Of a DNA stretch of 64,000 bases, positions 42,571 to 51,273 are shown in pieces. Location of the stretch: the NCBI GenBank assembly GCA_947493995.1, contig CANLTJ010000001.1, positions 310,001-374,000 on the forward strand, in the 5' to 3' direction. The notes beneath the pieces were generated by a model. It ran no database searches. It was not told the origin of the DNA and worked only from the letters and a program-made list of their open reading frames with translations. The translations under genes and the position numbers were made by a program. How positions within the stretch are numbered: position 1 is the stretch's first letter; each line of letters starts with the position of its first letter. This DNA comes from an uncultured Arachnia sp. Lineage in GTDB: Bacteria > Actinomycetota > Actinomycetes > Propionibacteriales > Propionibacteriaceae.

Positions 42571-44007
42571 ATGAGTCAGATCAGGTACACCACAGCGGAG
42601 GCATTCGATGTCTGCGCTGCTGCGTTGTCGGCGATCCGCTCTGACGACCGTTCTCGGCTTTCCGCGCCGGAGCGAGTTGCTGTGATGCAGCAGGCCCGGC
42701 GTGTGGCTGACCAGTTCACCGCCCTTGCCTGTGTCCTCACTGATGAGGCGGCACAGGCAGCGCAAACCGCCACAGGAACGCCGCTGACGTCGTTGATTGG
42801 AATGGATGAGGGTCGCGACAGCGGAGACGCTGCACGTCAGGTTTTCGATGCGCGGGATCTCAACGCCCGGCCGGTGGTTCGAGACCACGCACTTGAGGGC
42901 GAGATCTCGCCCCGTCACGCTTCAGCCATCACCCATGGCATGGGGAAGCTCCCTGAAGGACTGTCCGAGGAACAAACAGCACTGGCAGAGAAGTCGTTCA
43001 TCCGGCGCGCCCGCAAGAACACCCCGAAAGCACTAGCCGGGATGGCCGACGAGGTACTGGCTGAGGTCGCACCCGAACTGGTCGCCGGCACCGGCGACGA
43101 TGACGCCACCCTGGAAGCCCAACGCCGCAAAGCACGCGCCAAGCGACACTTCAAGTGGGGCGACGACGGCGAAGGCTCCATGTGGCTACGCGGCTCCCTA
43201 CCCCACCTCGAAGCCGCATCCCTGATTGCAACCCTGCAGGCCTACGTCGAATCCGACCGCCGCGCCGAACGCGACCGCTACAAAGCCACCAGCGCCACCG
43301 GAGCCAACCCCAAAGTGGTGCAGGACCAAGTCAGCGCCGACAACTTACGCACCCCCGACCAACGCCGAGCAGACGCGCTGGTCCACCTGATCGCCGACCA
43401 TCGCGACGCACCCTCCAGTATCGGGGAACGGCCACGCCTCGTGGTGACCATCCGCGAACAAGACCTGAAAGAGCGCGCCGAGAAAGCCGGGGTTCTCGCC
43501 ACTGGCGCGAAGATCACCGCAGCAGAGCTGCGGCGGCTCTGCTGCGACGCCGACATCATGCCCGTGGTCCTCGGCTCCCACTCCGAAATCCTCGACGTCG
43601 GCCGCACCCAACGCCTCGTCACCCCAGCAATCCGCAAGGCCTTGACCCTGCGCGACGGTGGATGCATCTTCCCCGGCTGCACCGCAGCCGACACCCGCTG
43701 CGAAGCACACCACCTCCAGCCCTGGTGGGCAGGCGGAGCCACAGCAATGCACAACCTGGTCCTGCTCTGCGGGTTCCACCACGCACTCGTCGAACCCGAC
43801 AGGTACCGACGACCGGGCGATCGATGGCTCATCCACATCGACCACCACACCGGACAACCCGTCATCACCCCACCCGGCAGAACCCAACGGTTCATGGGGG
43901 AGGCAGAGCCAGGCGGAGACCCTCCCCGAGACGGGACCGACGGGGCATCGTCGCAGCAACGGGGCTCCCCTCCCGCAACTGAGAGTGAGCAGTCACTCCT
44001 ACTGTGA
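42571..44007 (+). CDS. DUF222 / HNH endonuclease protein (13E12 type)
   Basis: 478 residues. The N-terminal 300 residues are the helical DUF222 domain, and the C-terminal HNH nuclease (about 355-410) shows CIFPGCTAADTRCEAHHLQPWWAGGATAMHNLVLLC FHHALV spread over it, with paired Cys for zinc and His-Asn-His. A Pro/Gly-rich tail follows. This is the multi-copy 13E12 repeat-like family of actinobacteria, common and of unproven mobility; no flanking target duplication is seen. Leaderless ATG; a small hairpin overlaps its stop. Confidence 0.85.
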   Translation: MSQIRYTTAEAFDVCAAALSAIRSDDRSRLSAPERVAVMQQARRVADQFTALACVLTDEAAQAAQTATGTPLTSLIGMDEGRDSGDAARQVFDARDLNARPVVRDHALEGEISPRHASAITHGMGKLPEGLSEEQTALAEKSFIRRARKNTPKALAGMADEVLAEVAPELVAGTGDDDATLEAQRRKARAKRHFKWGDDGEGSMWLRGSLPHLEAASLIATLQAYVESDRRAERDRYKATSATGANPKVVQDQVSADNLRTPDQRRADALVHLIADHRDAPSSIGERPRLVVTIREQDLKERAEKAGVLATGAKITAAELRRLCCDADIMPVVLGSHSEILDVGRTQRLVTPAIRKALTLRDGGCIFPGCTAADTRCEAHHLQPWWAGGATAMHNLVLLCGFHHALVEPDRYRRPGDRWLIHIDHHTGQPVITPPGRTQRFMGEAEPGGDPPRDGTDGASSQQRGSPPATESEQSLLL

Positions 44008-44025
44008 TGGTGATTCGACCATCAC
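44004..44025 (+). terminator. Hairpin at the end of the DUF222/HNH gene
   Basis: GTGATGGT (44004-44011) pairs with ACCATCAC (44018-44025) around a 6-nt loop and includes the stop codon. No T run. Confidence 0.45.
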
Positions 44026-44190
44026 GCGGATGTGACCTGTTGTTGCGGTTCTCACCGCGCAGACGCTCACGCCGCTGATCCGCCCTTCGGAGAAGCGCCG
44101 AGCTGTTGGGCGCGTAACACTGGCTCTCACTGAGTGCTGCGACGGCGAGAAGATCACTCACGAGGCGACGGCCCCACAGCTTCGCCCTGA

Positions 44191-45315
44191 TCATGGGCCA
44201 CCCGGATGCCTCCTCCCCGGCCGCAGGGTGGCCTGTGCCAGACCAATCGAGGGTTTCGTGGGCATCAGCATGAACTGTTTGGTCATGGCCGCCACCAAAC
44301 GTCCGGTGGACGTGTCGGCATCCAGGACGGCCTGCTGCTGCGCCGTCGGGAGCCGACCGAAGGCGTCGAACAGCGCGAAGGTGTCATCCGGTGAGAGGTT
44401 GAGCACGCCGTGCAGGGCGCGGCGGCGGATAAAGGGCGGTTCGTGCGTGCGGGGCGTGTCGTTGTTCGCGACTCGCTGCACCCACTCATCCACAGCCTTT
44501 AGCGACGCGAACACCGTGTAGCCGCTGAACGGGTTGTTCTGCGCTCCGGCAGCACCGAAACGCCACACGCCGGTGATACGGGGACCGCGACGAACCAACG
44601 GAATGGACACCCGCTCAACCTCGAGGTCTGCGATGTCCTCCGCCGCCACACCGGCGCCAGCGAGACGGACGAGAAGCCGTCGCCGCAGCTCCCGCTGATC
44701 CGGTGCGGGATGGCCGGCCAAGCACGTTTCCTCCAGTAGGACACGACCGTCCGGCATGGGGATCGCGTACAGGAACGTCGGGGGCGTGGCGTTCCAGCGC
44801 TCGGCGCCGTCGAAGGGGCGCCAGTCCATGAGTACCGCGTTCGCGCCGCCGAGCACCGGGGCCGCCATCTCGGCGGGCACGAGGATGCCGTGCGCCGTTT
44901 GATGAGGCACGTCGCCCGGGTATCCTGCCGGACGCGCTCCCCGCGAGTCGATGACGACACGAGCGCTGTCCCGGAGGGCGGCCACGCCGTCGTCATCCAG
45001 CATCTGCTCCTCCACGGTCACCTCCGTCAACGGAGTGATCTGCTGGAGACGTGCATTGTCGAGAACGGCGTACTGATCGTCGATGACGTACTCATCCGCT
45101 GCCCGAAGATGCGGTCGCTCAATCGTCAGCGCCACGACCCACTCGGCCAGCCATGGGGGAAGCTGACGCGTCCAGCCACCCAGTGTCTGCGGCCAGACAC
45201 GGTGCGGATGGGGATCGACACCCAGGACCGCCAAGCCCGACAGGGAAAGCCGATGGGCGAGGGTCCTGCCCGCAGGGCCGAGGCCAACGACGGCGATGTC
45301 GAACTGTCGGGTCAT
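44191..45315 (-). CDS. crtY: Lycopene beta-cyclase (CrtY type)
   Basis: 374 residues from ATG 45315. N-terminal dinucleotide-binding motif FDIAVVGLGPAGRTLAHRLS, then PQTLGGW, DSRGARPAGYP, LMDWRPFD, FLYAIPMPDGRVLLEETCLAG and RFGAAGAQNNPFSGYTVFASL, all characteristic of flavoprotein lycopene cyclases. It closes the psi ends of lycopene to beta-rings. Third gene of the crtU-idi-crtY operon, 22 nt after the idi stop; no good ribosome binding site, so it may rely on coupling. Confidence 0.9.
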   Translation of the reverse strand: MTRQFDIAVVGLGPAGRTLAHRLSLSGLAVLGVDPHPHRVWPQTLGGWTRQLPPWLAEWVVALTIERPHLRAADEYVIDDQYAVLDNARLQQITPLTEVTVEEQMLDDDGVAALRDSARVVIDSRGARPAGYPGDVPHQTAHGILVPAEMAAPVLGGANAVLMDWRPFDGAERWNATPPTFLYAIPMPDGRVLLEETCLAGHPAPDQRELRRRLLVRLAGAGVAAEDIADLEVERVSIPLVRRGPRITGVWRFGAAGAQNNPFSGYTVFASLKAVDEWVQRVANNDTPRTHEPPFIRRRALHGVLNLSPDDTFALFDAFGRLPTAQQQAVLDADTSTGRLVAAMTKQFMLMPTKPSIGLAQATLRPGRRHPGGP

Positions 45316-45337
45316 GGCGCGGCGATGATCCGCGTTG

Positions 45338-45874
45338 TCAGGCCCACGGATCGTCTCCCAACGCGTTGATCTGTTCAACACTCCACGGACTCAGCAGGTG
45401 TGGCATGGTGGCAGCGGTCCGACGCAGCTCCGCCCACTCCACCCACGCGTGCTCCGCCACCTCGGAGGGGTCGAAGACCAACTCGTCGGAATTCACTTCT
45501 CCGACCATCACCGGGCACAGTTCGTTCTCCACCACACCGGAGGCGTCGACGGCTCGGTATCGGAAGTCCGGTACGGCCATGCGCAGGTTCTGTGGCGCCG
45601 CACCGATCTCATCGGGGACCCGGCGCATCGCCGCCTTCACTGGGCCCTCGTCGGGACGCTGATGACCGCAGGCGGCGTTGGTCCAGACACCCGCCCACGT
45701 CACCTTGTCCAGCGCGCGCCGGGTCATCAACACCCTGCCTTCCTGGTCCCGGAGGTAGACGGAGAACGCGAGGTGCAGCGGAGTGTTTGCATCGTGAAAC
45801 GTGGTGCGCGGTGCCGTCCCCAACTGGCGGCCCTGGTCATCCACCAGCACCACCACATCATTCTCGACTGTCAT
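45338..45874 (-). CDS. idi: Isopentenyl-diphosphate delta-isomerase type I
   Basis: 178 residues from ATG 45874. Nudix-type fold with catalytic Cys in TNAACGHQRP and Glu in VENELCPVMVGEV, HLAFSVYLRDQEGRVLMTRR near the N-terminus and the closing SPWSVEQI. It interconverts IPP and DMAPP, feeding carotenoid synthesis. The family motif usually reads CSHP; here it is CGHQ. A longer frame upstream is the antisense tail of crtU. Lies 62 nt after crtU. Confidence 0.93.
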   Translation of the reverse strand: MTVENDVVVLVDDQGRQLGTAPRTTFHDANTPLHLAFSVYLRDQEGRVLMTRRALDKVTWAGVWTNAACGHQRPDEGPVKAAMRRVPDEIGAAPQNLRMAVPDFRYRAVDASGVVENELCPVMVGEVNSDELVFDPSEVAEHAWVEWAELRRTAATMPHLLSPWSVEQINALGDDPWA

Positions 45875-45936
45875 GCGATCCAATCCATCCTGTTCTTCTG
45901 TGCTGATTGCCGGGGTGTGTCCGAGGCGCTGCGCTC

Positions 45937-47493
45937 TCAGCGGCGCTTCGCGAGGGCCTTGCGGAGTGGCCGCACCCAACCGAAGCGCGGCGACGTCGGA
46001 GCAGTGAAGATGTCCTGCCCCCTCACCTGCCAGCCCGCAAGCAGTGCATTGGCAGCCTGCACGCCGGTGGTGGCGGCGCGTTCCATGAGCGCGACCGGAT
46101 AGTCGCAACGGATGCCATCCCCCGCCAACATAACCGTGGGCGACGGCGTCTCCACCGTGGGCCGGTTCCGCCACGGCGAGGTGTCCACGAGATGGCAGTC
46201 CTGCTGCACGAGCCACTGCTCCCCCAGCATGGCTGCCTGCGCCAACTCGGGGTGTAGGACATCCTGCATGGCCTGAATTTCAGCACGAAGCGCAGCCTCA
46301 TCCGGGTTCTCGTCGACGGCGTAGGCGTGATGTTCCATGACGCTGCCGCCACGTCGGACAGCCCATCGACGGGCGGAGTCCTCGAACTGGTGGATCATCG
46401 AGACGTTGTCCAGGGGCCCGTAGTTGCTGGTGCCGAGGAAGTCGGGCGTGCCGTCGGCCACCGGGGTATCGAACCACCGCCGCCACACCACGAACGGAGG
46501 CGCGGAGCGCAGGCTGGCGACGCGTTCGCGCCACGGCTCGTCCCCGAGGCTCGGGCTGTTCTCGGTGATTGCCTGCAGGGGTCGCAGTTCGGTGGCGAGC
46601 ACCACCGCGTCGGCGTCGATGGACTCGCCGTCGGTGTGCACGGTGACGCCCTCGTCACGCACGTCGAGCGATATGGCGCTGGTGCCCATGCGGAACTCCA
46701 CACCCCGTCGCTCCAAGTAGCGGGCCAACGGATTCCACAACGCGGTGCCGAAGTCGTCTGCGGCCACGTCGAACAACAGTCCCTCCGCGGAGCCCACGAA
46801 GTAGGTGTGGAACATGGCCACGAGCTCACCACCGGAGAACTCGTCCGGGTCCGCGAAGAAGCTGCGGGCGAAGACTTCCAATGCGAGGTGGCGGGCGGTG
46901 CCGGGAAAATTGAGGTCGTCCAGCACGTTGGAGGCGGAGCGGCCGTCCATGTCGTGGAAGGTCTGAGGAAACTCGACGTCGAGCAGGCCCAGAGCCTCGT
47001 CGATGTTCACCTTCGCGAGGTCGCACACGGGAAAGCTCGGTGACTTGGCGACGAAACCAATCAGGTTCAGAGGAGGGGTGCGAGGGATCCCGGCGAAGGA
47101 GTCGCGCGGGCCGCCGCGCAAGGTGAGCGGGTAGTCGGGTACGGCACGCAGCCCCGACAGTGTCGGATCGCCACGCTTCAGCAGAGCACGCAGCTGGTAG
47201 TACTGCCGGAAGAAAGCATGGAACCCACGGCTCATCGCCACCGTGTCCCCGTTGTCCAGCGTCATCGGCCAAGATCGGACGCGCCCGCCGAGCTGTTCCT
47301 CCCGCTCGAGCACGGTCACGCGAACGCCGCGCTCTGCCAGCGTCGTCGCCGCCGACAGGCCGGCGATTCCGCCGCCCACGATCACGACCCTGCGTCCCTC
47401 GGTCCACGTCGCACCGTCGGACCCTGCATGTCGCTCCACCCGATTGTCACGTCCGGGGCGAGGCATCGCACCGTTGTTCGTACCTTGAGCCAT
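45937..47493 (-). CDS. crtU: Isorenieratene synthase-type carotenoid desaturase/methyltransferase (CrtU)
   Basis: 518 residues from ATG 47493. FAD motif VVIVGGGIAGLSAATTLAERG and the E-rich LEREEQLGGRVRSW at the start. The middle contains MSRGFHAFFRQYYQLRALLKRG, FAGIPRTPPLNLIGFV, LALEVFARSFFADPDEFS and MFHTYFVGSAEGLLFDVAADD, which match my memory of actinobacterial CrtU and differ from CrtI. CrtU turns beta-rings into aromatic phi-rings. The C-terminus ends in a FAD contact (MLAGDGIRCDYPVALMERA). A -10 hexamer lies 6 nt before this ATG. Confidence 0.85.
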   Translation of the reverse strand: MAQGTNNGAMPRPGRDNRVERHAGSDGATWTEGRRVVIVGGGIAGLSAATTLAERGVRVTVLEREEQLGGRVRSWPMTLDNGDTVAMSRGFHAFFRQYYQLRALLKRGDPTLSGLRAVPDYPLTLRGGPRDSFAGIPRTPPLNLIGFVAKSPSFPVCDLAKVNIDEALGLLDVEFPQTFHDMDGRSASNVLDDLNFPGTARHLALEVFARSFFADPDEFSGGELVAMFHTYFVGSAEGLLFDVAADDFGTALWNPLARYLERRGVEFRMGTSAISLDVRDEGVTVHTDGESIDADAVVLATELRPLQAITENSPSLGDEPWRERVASLRSAPPFVVWRRWFDTPVADGTPDFLGTSNYGPLDNVSMIHQFEDSARRWAVRRGGSVMEHHAYAVDENPDEAALRAEIQAMQDVLHPELAQAAMLGEQWLVQQDCHLVDTSPWRNRPTVETPSPTVMLAGDGIRCDYPVALMERAATTGVQAANALLAGWQVRGQDIFTAPTSPRFGWVRPLRKALAKRR

Positions 47494-47499
47494 GGCCAA

Positions 47500-47505
47500 A
47501 CCCTA
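47500..47505 (-). promoter_or_regulatory. -10 element TAGGGT, leaderless crtU operon
   Basis: TAGGGT on the minus strand ends 6 nt before ATG 47493. The 246-bp region to divergent crtT holds both promoters. Confidence 0.5.
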
Positions 47506-47739
47506 TGCGGTCGGCCGCAAGGCTGCGCAAGAGCCGGGCTCTCACGCTGCACCGGGCGGAGATTCGACTTTCGTTCCTCAACTCGCACCGATGTCGCCAA
47601 CAACGCCCACCCCACGCCAGATGAAGACCAAAAGTGCAACTTTGTTCCGTGGACTCGGCGCTCAGCCGTCGTGTGATGCACCAGCGCGAGACCCTCCTGT
47701 GCCACTCTTGGGAGCAAAAGATCCACGAGAGGATGGCAG

Positions 47740-48477
47740 ATGCTGCGCGGGATGTTGGAGAAGCACCAGCTTTCGGCTGGTTTCGACCAGGCGGCGGACA
47801 CCTACGACGCCATGGTTTCCCTGAATCCGGGGTACAAGCGACACCTCCAGCTCGCCGCTGAATCGCTTCTCTCCCACGTGGACGTCTCGAATCCGCGTCC
47901 CGTCCTGCTCGATCTGGGCTGCGGCTCCGGTCTTTCCACCCGAGCCCTCCTGGCGGCCGCGCACAGGCGCGGCATGGATCCCACCATCATCGGTGTGGAC
48001 TCCTCGGCGGGAATGCTGGCACAGGCCCGGCGTCGTGACTGGCCGGAGGGCGTGTCCTTCCGGGAAGGCAGAGCTGAGGAACTCTCTCAGATGAACCTGC
48101 CACGCGCCGACGGCGTCCTGGCCTGCTACCTGTTGCGCAACGTCACCGATGTCGACGCAACTCTTCGGGCCATCGAAGGGCAGCTCTGCGAGCGGGGCAC
48201 CTTCGTGGCGGAGGATTACTCGGTCGCCGACTCAGCGACAGCACGCGTCATCTGGTCCACCGTCAACCAGATCATCATCCTGCCGCTCGCCTCCGTCGTC
48301 GCCCGCAACCGGGACCTGTACGAGTATCTGCACCGCTCCGTCGACGACTTCATGGGTGTCCGCGAACTGGCGCAGCGCATCCTGCTCGCAGGGTTCGCGA
48401 CGGTCGAGAGCCGCTCCGTCGACGGCTGGCAGAACGGAATCCTCCACCTGGTGAGGGGAACCAAGCCGCTGACCTGA
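47740..48477 (+). CDS. SAM-dependent methyltransferase (CrtT-like)
   Basis: 245 residues. Class I methyltransferase with motif I VLLDLGCGSGLSTRALLAA, followed by GVDSSAGMLAQARRR and GVLACYLLRNVTD, similar to the UbiE/MenG group. Divergent from crtU-idi-crtY; in Streptomyces the crtYTU operon contains a methyltransferase-like crtT, so this is the likely equivalent. What it methylates is not established, and a menaquinone methyltransferase is possible by sequence. GAGAGGA site 7 nt before the ATG. Confidence 0.78.
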   Translation: MLRGMLEKHQLSAGFDQAADTYDAMVSLNPGYKRHLQLAAESLLSHVDVSNPRPVLLDLGCGSGLSTRALLAAAHRRGMDPTIIGVDSSAGMLAQARRRDWPEGVSFREGRAEELSQMNLPRADGVLACYLLRNVTDVDATLRAIEGQLCERGTFVAEDYSVADSATARVIWSTVNQIIILPLASVVARNRDLYEYLHRSVDDFMGVRELAQRILLAGFATVESRSVDGWQNGILHLVRGTKPLT

Positions 48478-48645
48478 CACTGACGACGCCCCGACGCGTC
48501 TCCTACCCGACCCGACACGCCCCATTCACTGCCCGCCGAGGACATATACGGCTTGGCGACCACTCGATGCGGCGTGTCCGGTCAGCGAGGGATCCAACGG
48601 CGAGTTGGAGGGGCGGCGGATGGGTCGGCGCATGTAACAGGGTGG

Positions 48646-49014
48646 GGACGAGTCGGCCGGTAAGCCGGATTCTGTCGAAGGATGATCATCCATCTTGGCC
48701 CGACGTTGCCGTCGGGCTCGTGCGACCTACCCGAACGCCTCGCGCGAGCAGCGCTCGAACGGCGTTCGCAGCCAGCCGGGGCTGGCCTTCTTGGTCTTGC
48801 TTCGGGTGGGGTTTACCGAGCCACACCGGTCACCCGGTGTGCTGGTGGTCTCTTACACCACCGTTTCACCCTTACCCGGCCGGGACCGGGCGGTCTGTTT
48901 TCTGTGGCACTTTCCCGCGGGTCACCCCGGGTGGGCGTTACCCACCACCCTGCTCTGTGAAGTCCGGACTTTCCTCAGCGCTTGTGGCACCGCGATCATC
49001 TGGCCGACTCGTCC
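48646..49014 (-). ncRNA. rnpB: RNase P RNA, type A
   Basis: About 369 nt. The 5' and 3' ends pair: GGACGAGTCGGCC occurs as the 5' start and, inverted, at the 3' end. The conserved core is clear: GAGGAAAGTCCGGAC near the 5' end, ACAGAAA, GGTAAGGGTGAAACGGTG in the middle and CGACAGAATCCGGCTTA near the 3' end. Processes tRNA 5' ends. Its first 19 nt overlap the end of the RNB nuclease gene on the same strand, and its promoter lies in that coding region. Confidence 0.97.
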
Positions 49015-50459
49015 TCAGGTGATTCTACGCTGAAATCGACGGCGCCCCTCACCAGGTCGACGCCGTCCAGCCGGACGCGGACCCGTCGGCCCACGCTGGC
49101 GGGATCCGTGTCGGGGATCCGAGCCTGGATGGCGTACTCCGTGATCTGGACAGTGCCCTGGCCATTGCGTGGATAGACATCGATGACGACAGCGTCGAAG
49201 ACCTCCCCCACCTTGTCCACCAGCACGAGGGCTTCGGCCAGGTTAACGGCCCCGCGTTCGTAGGCACTGGCTTTCTGACCGGACTCCTGCATCACGGCGG
49301 GCAATCCGTCGAGCGCTTCTACGGCCCACGGCGGCACCTCGCGGCCGCGCGACAGGCTGTGGCAGATCTCCAGCACGAACCGATCCACGAGCCGTCGCAG
49401 CGGCGCCGTGGCGTGCGCGTACAGCGATGCGACGGCGGCGTGGGTCACGTCCTTCTCCGGCACCCCACCCTGAAAACCGACGTAACCAGCCCCTCGAAAC
49501 AACGTCGTGCACTGTACGATTACGGCCAGCTCCCGGGGTTTGGAGGGGTCGAGGGCGCGAACGAAATCCGGATAGTCCAGATCCGTTGGCCACTCCACAT
49601 CCAGCGAGGCCGCGACCCGTCGAAGCGTGGCGACGGCCGGCTCCTCGGCGGGCGGAAGGGTGCGCAGAATGCCGACGCCGCCGTCCACCATCATGTGGGC
49701 CGCAGCCATTCCCGTCATCAGCGATATCTGTGCATTCCACTCCTCCACGTCACGCGTGATGCGGAACTGCAACTCCCACGTCGAATCCGTCGCGACGATC
49801 TCCTGATCCGGCAGGTTCAGGTTGATGCCGCCGCGCTCGACCTCCTTCGCCACCCGCAACGGCCCCACCTCCGCGAGCAGCTCCGCCGTCTCCGACGCCG
49901 TCCCCGCCCCGAGTTGCGCGGCCACGTCCTCGTAGCTCAGCTTGGCCGAGTTCATGATCATGGCCCGCTCGAGCGCGGAGGTCGTGACGCTGCCGTCACC
50001 GTCCACCCGGTGGGTCCACAGCATCACCGGCCGCGCCCTCCCGTCAGCCAGCAGCGACGCCGCCCCCTCGCTGAGTGCAGGCGGATGCAGCGGCACCTTC
50101 GCGCCGGGCGCGTACATCGTCTGCCCGCGCGTCCACGCCTCCTCGGCGATGGGTGAGCCGGGCTCCACCCACGCCGCCACGTCAGCAATCGCGTACTGCA
50201 CCACGTATCCGTCGCCGTCGCGCTCAATGTGCATGGCTTGGTCAAGGTCCATGGACGTGGGCGGGTCGATGGTGATGAACTCCAGATCAGTTCGGTCCGC
50301 GTGCTCCGGGAACGACGGCGGGTCAGCCGCCAGGGCCTCCGCCTGCTCCAGCGCAGCCGCAGGAAACTCCTCGGGCAGTCCGAGCTCGTCCTGCAACACG
50401 TGCAGCCCACGCACGACTTCGGCCGGCACCCCCGGGATGTGGAGGCGCGGCTGAATCAT
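48996..50459 (-). CDS. RNB-domain ribonuclease (RNase II/R family)
   Basis: 487 residues. RNB catalytic domain with FITIDPPTSMDLDQAMHIER (the metal-binding Asp cluster), VVQYAIADVAAWVEPGSP, ISLMTGMAAAHMM and HATAPLRRLVDRFV. There is no N-terminal cold-shock pair; a short C-terminal S1-like beta region remains, so it is smaller than RNase R. Degrades RNA 3' to 5'. The start overlaps the upstream gene as ATGA. The last seven codons also form the beginning of rnpB. Confidence 0.92.
   Translation of the reverse strand: MIQPRLHIPGVPAEVVRGLHVLQDELGLPEEFPAAALEQAEALAADPPSFPEHADRTDLEFITIDPPTSMDLDQAMHIERDGDGYVVQYAIADVAAWVEPGSPIAEEAWTRGQTMYAPGAKVPLHPPALSEGAASLLADGRARPVMLWTHRVDGDGSVTTSALERAMIMNSAKLSYEDVAAQLGAGTASETAELLAEVGPLRVAKEVERGGINLNLPDQEIVATDSTWELQFRITRDVEEWNAQISLMTGMAAAHMMVDGGVGILRTLPPAEEPAVATLRRVAASLDVEWPTDLDYPDFVRALDPSKPRELAVIVQCTTLFRGAGYVGFQGGVPEKDVTHAAVASLYAHATAPLRRLVDRFVLEICHSLSRGREVPPWAVEALDGLPAVMQESGQKASAYERGAVNLAEALVLVDKVGEVFDAVVIDVYPRNGQGTVQITEYAIQARIPDTDPASVGRRVRVRLDGVDLVRGAVDFSVESPEDESAR
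49022..49027 (-). promoter_or_regulatory. -10 element TAGAAT of rnpB inside coding sequence
   Basis: TAGAAT on the minus strand is 7 nt before the first base of rnpB (49014). It lies within the last codons of the RNB gene. Confidence 0.6.
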
Positions 50460-51199
50460 CCGAGACCCGAATCTGCCGTTCGCACCAGGATGCGATCACA
50501 TTCGACGCAGCGCAGCACCTCATTGGCGGGTGCCTTGCGGAACGCGTCGAGGTCCGCCACCGTGATCTGGAGCTGGCAGCCGGTGCACTGCCCGCGGTGC
50601 AGCTCCGCCGCCCCCGATCCCCGCTGGGCGCGCAGTTTCTCGTACAGGCTCAGCAGTGCGGGGGGCACAGATCCCGCGACGTCCTGGCGGGTTGCCGCGA
50701 CGCCCTTGGCCTCGTTGCTCAGGACACCCACCTGCCGATCCCGCTCACTCACCTCGTCATGCAGCGCTGCTTCCACCTCGTCGCGACGGGCGGACAACTC
50801 GGTGGCCCGCGTCTCGGCGTCCTCCAACCGGGACATCACCTCGAACTCCGCCTCTTCCAGCTCCTTGATGCGGCGCTCGATGCGCGCCACTTCGTCGATG
50901 AGCCCATTGAGCGTCTTGCCGTCAGTGATGGAGCCATCCTCAATCCGGGTGCGGTCCCGCACGAGTCGGGCGCGCACGGGCGCGAGATCTGCCTCGGCGC
51001 GCCGCAGGGCCACCTTCAGGTCATCCACCTCGGTGGTGGCGGCCACGAAGGACTCCCCCACCGCCTGCCGCTCCGCCATCAGGCTGGCGATCCTCTGGTG
51101 TTGCGGCAGGGAACGCGCAGTGTGCTGCAGGCGCCCCATTTCGGAATCCAGGTCTGCCAGGTCCAGAAGCTTCTGCTGGTCAGCGGGCTCGGCAAGCAT
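50456..51199 (-). CDS. Coiled-coil protein with C-terminal zinc ribbon (DUF164 type)
   Basis: 247 residues from ATG 51199, with a GGAGGA site 9 nt upstream. Residues about 10-195 form a long coiled coil rich in Glu/Arg/Leu. The C-terminal C4 zinc ribbon has CTGCQL and, 20 residues on, CVECDRILV. This matches the C4-type zinc-ribbon family (CT398-like), implicated in contacts with sigma or secretion partners in chlamydia; its role in actinobacteria is not known. Overlaps the RNB gene and is divergent from pepP. Confidence 0.85.
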   Translation of the reverse strand: MLAEPADQQKLLDLADLDSEMGRLQHTARSLPQHQRIASLMAERQAVGESFVAATTEVDDLKVALRRAEADLAPVRARLVRDRTRIEDGSITDGKTLNGLIDEVARIERRIKELEEAEFEVMSRLEDAETRATELSARRDEVEAALHDEVSERDRQVGVLSNEAKGVAATRQDVAGSVPPALLSLYEKLRAQRGSGAAELHRGQCTGCQLQITVADLDAFRKAPANEVLRCVECDRILVRTADSGLG

Positions 51200-51260
51200 C
51201 GCGGGTGGTCCTCCAATTGACTTCGGTACCACTCAATCTACAAGGCTTCCCGCCCCCGTC

Positions 51261-51266
51261 TACACT
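51261..51266 (+). promoter_or_regulatory. -10 element TACACT, leaderless pepP
   Basis: TACACT ends 7 nt before ATG 51274. Confidence 0.5.
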
Positions 51267-51273
51267 CGCTCGC

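Noticed and set aside
48646..49014. Small open frames in the region of rnpB
   Set aside because: The conserved RNase P RNA core explains the sequence; the frames have no ribosome binding site or domain.
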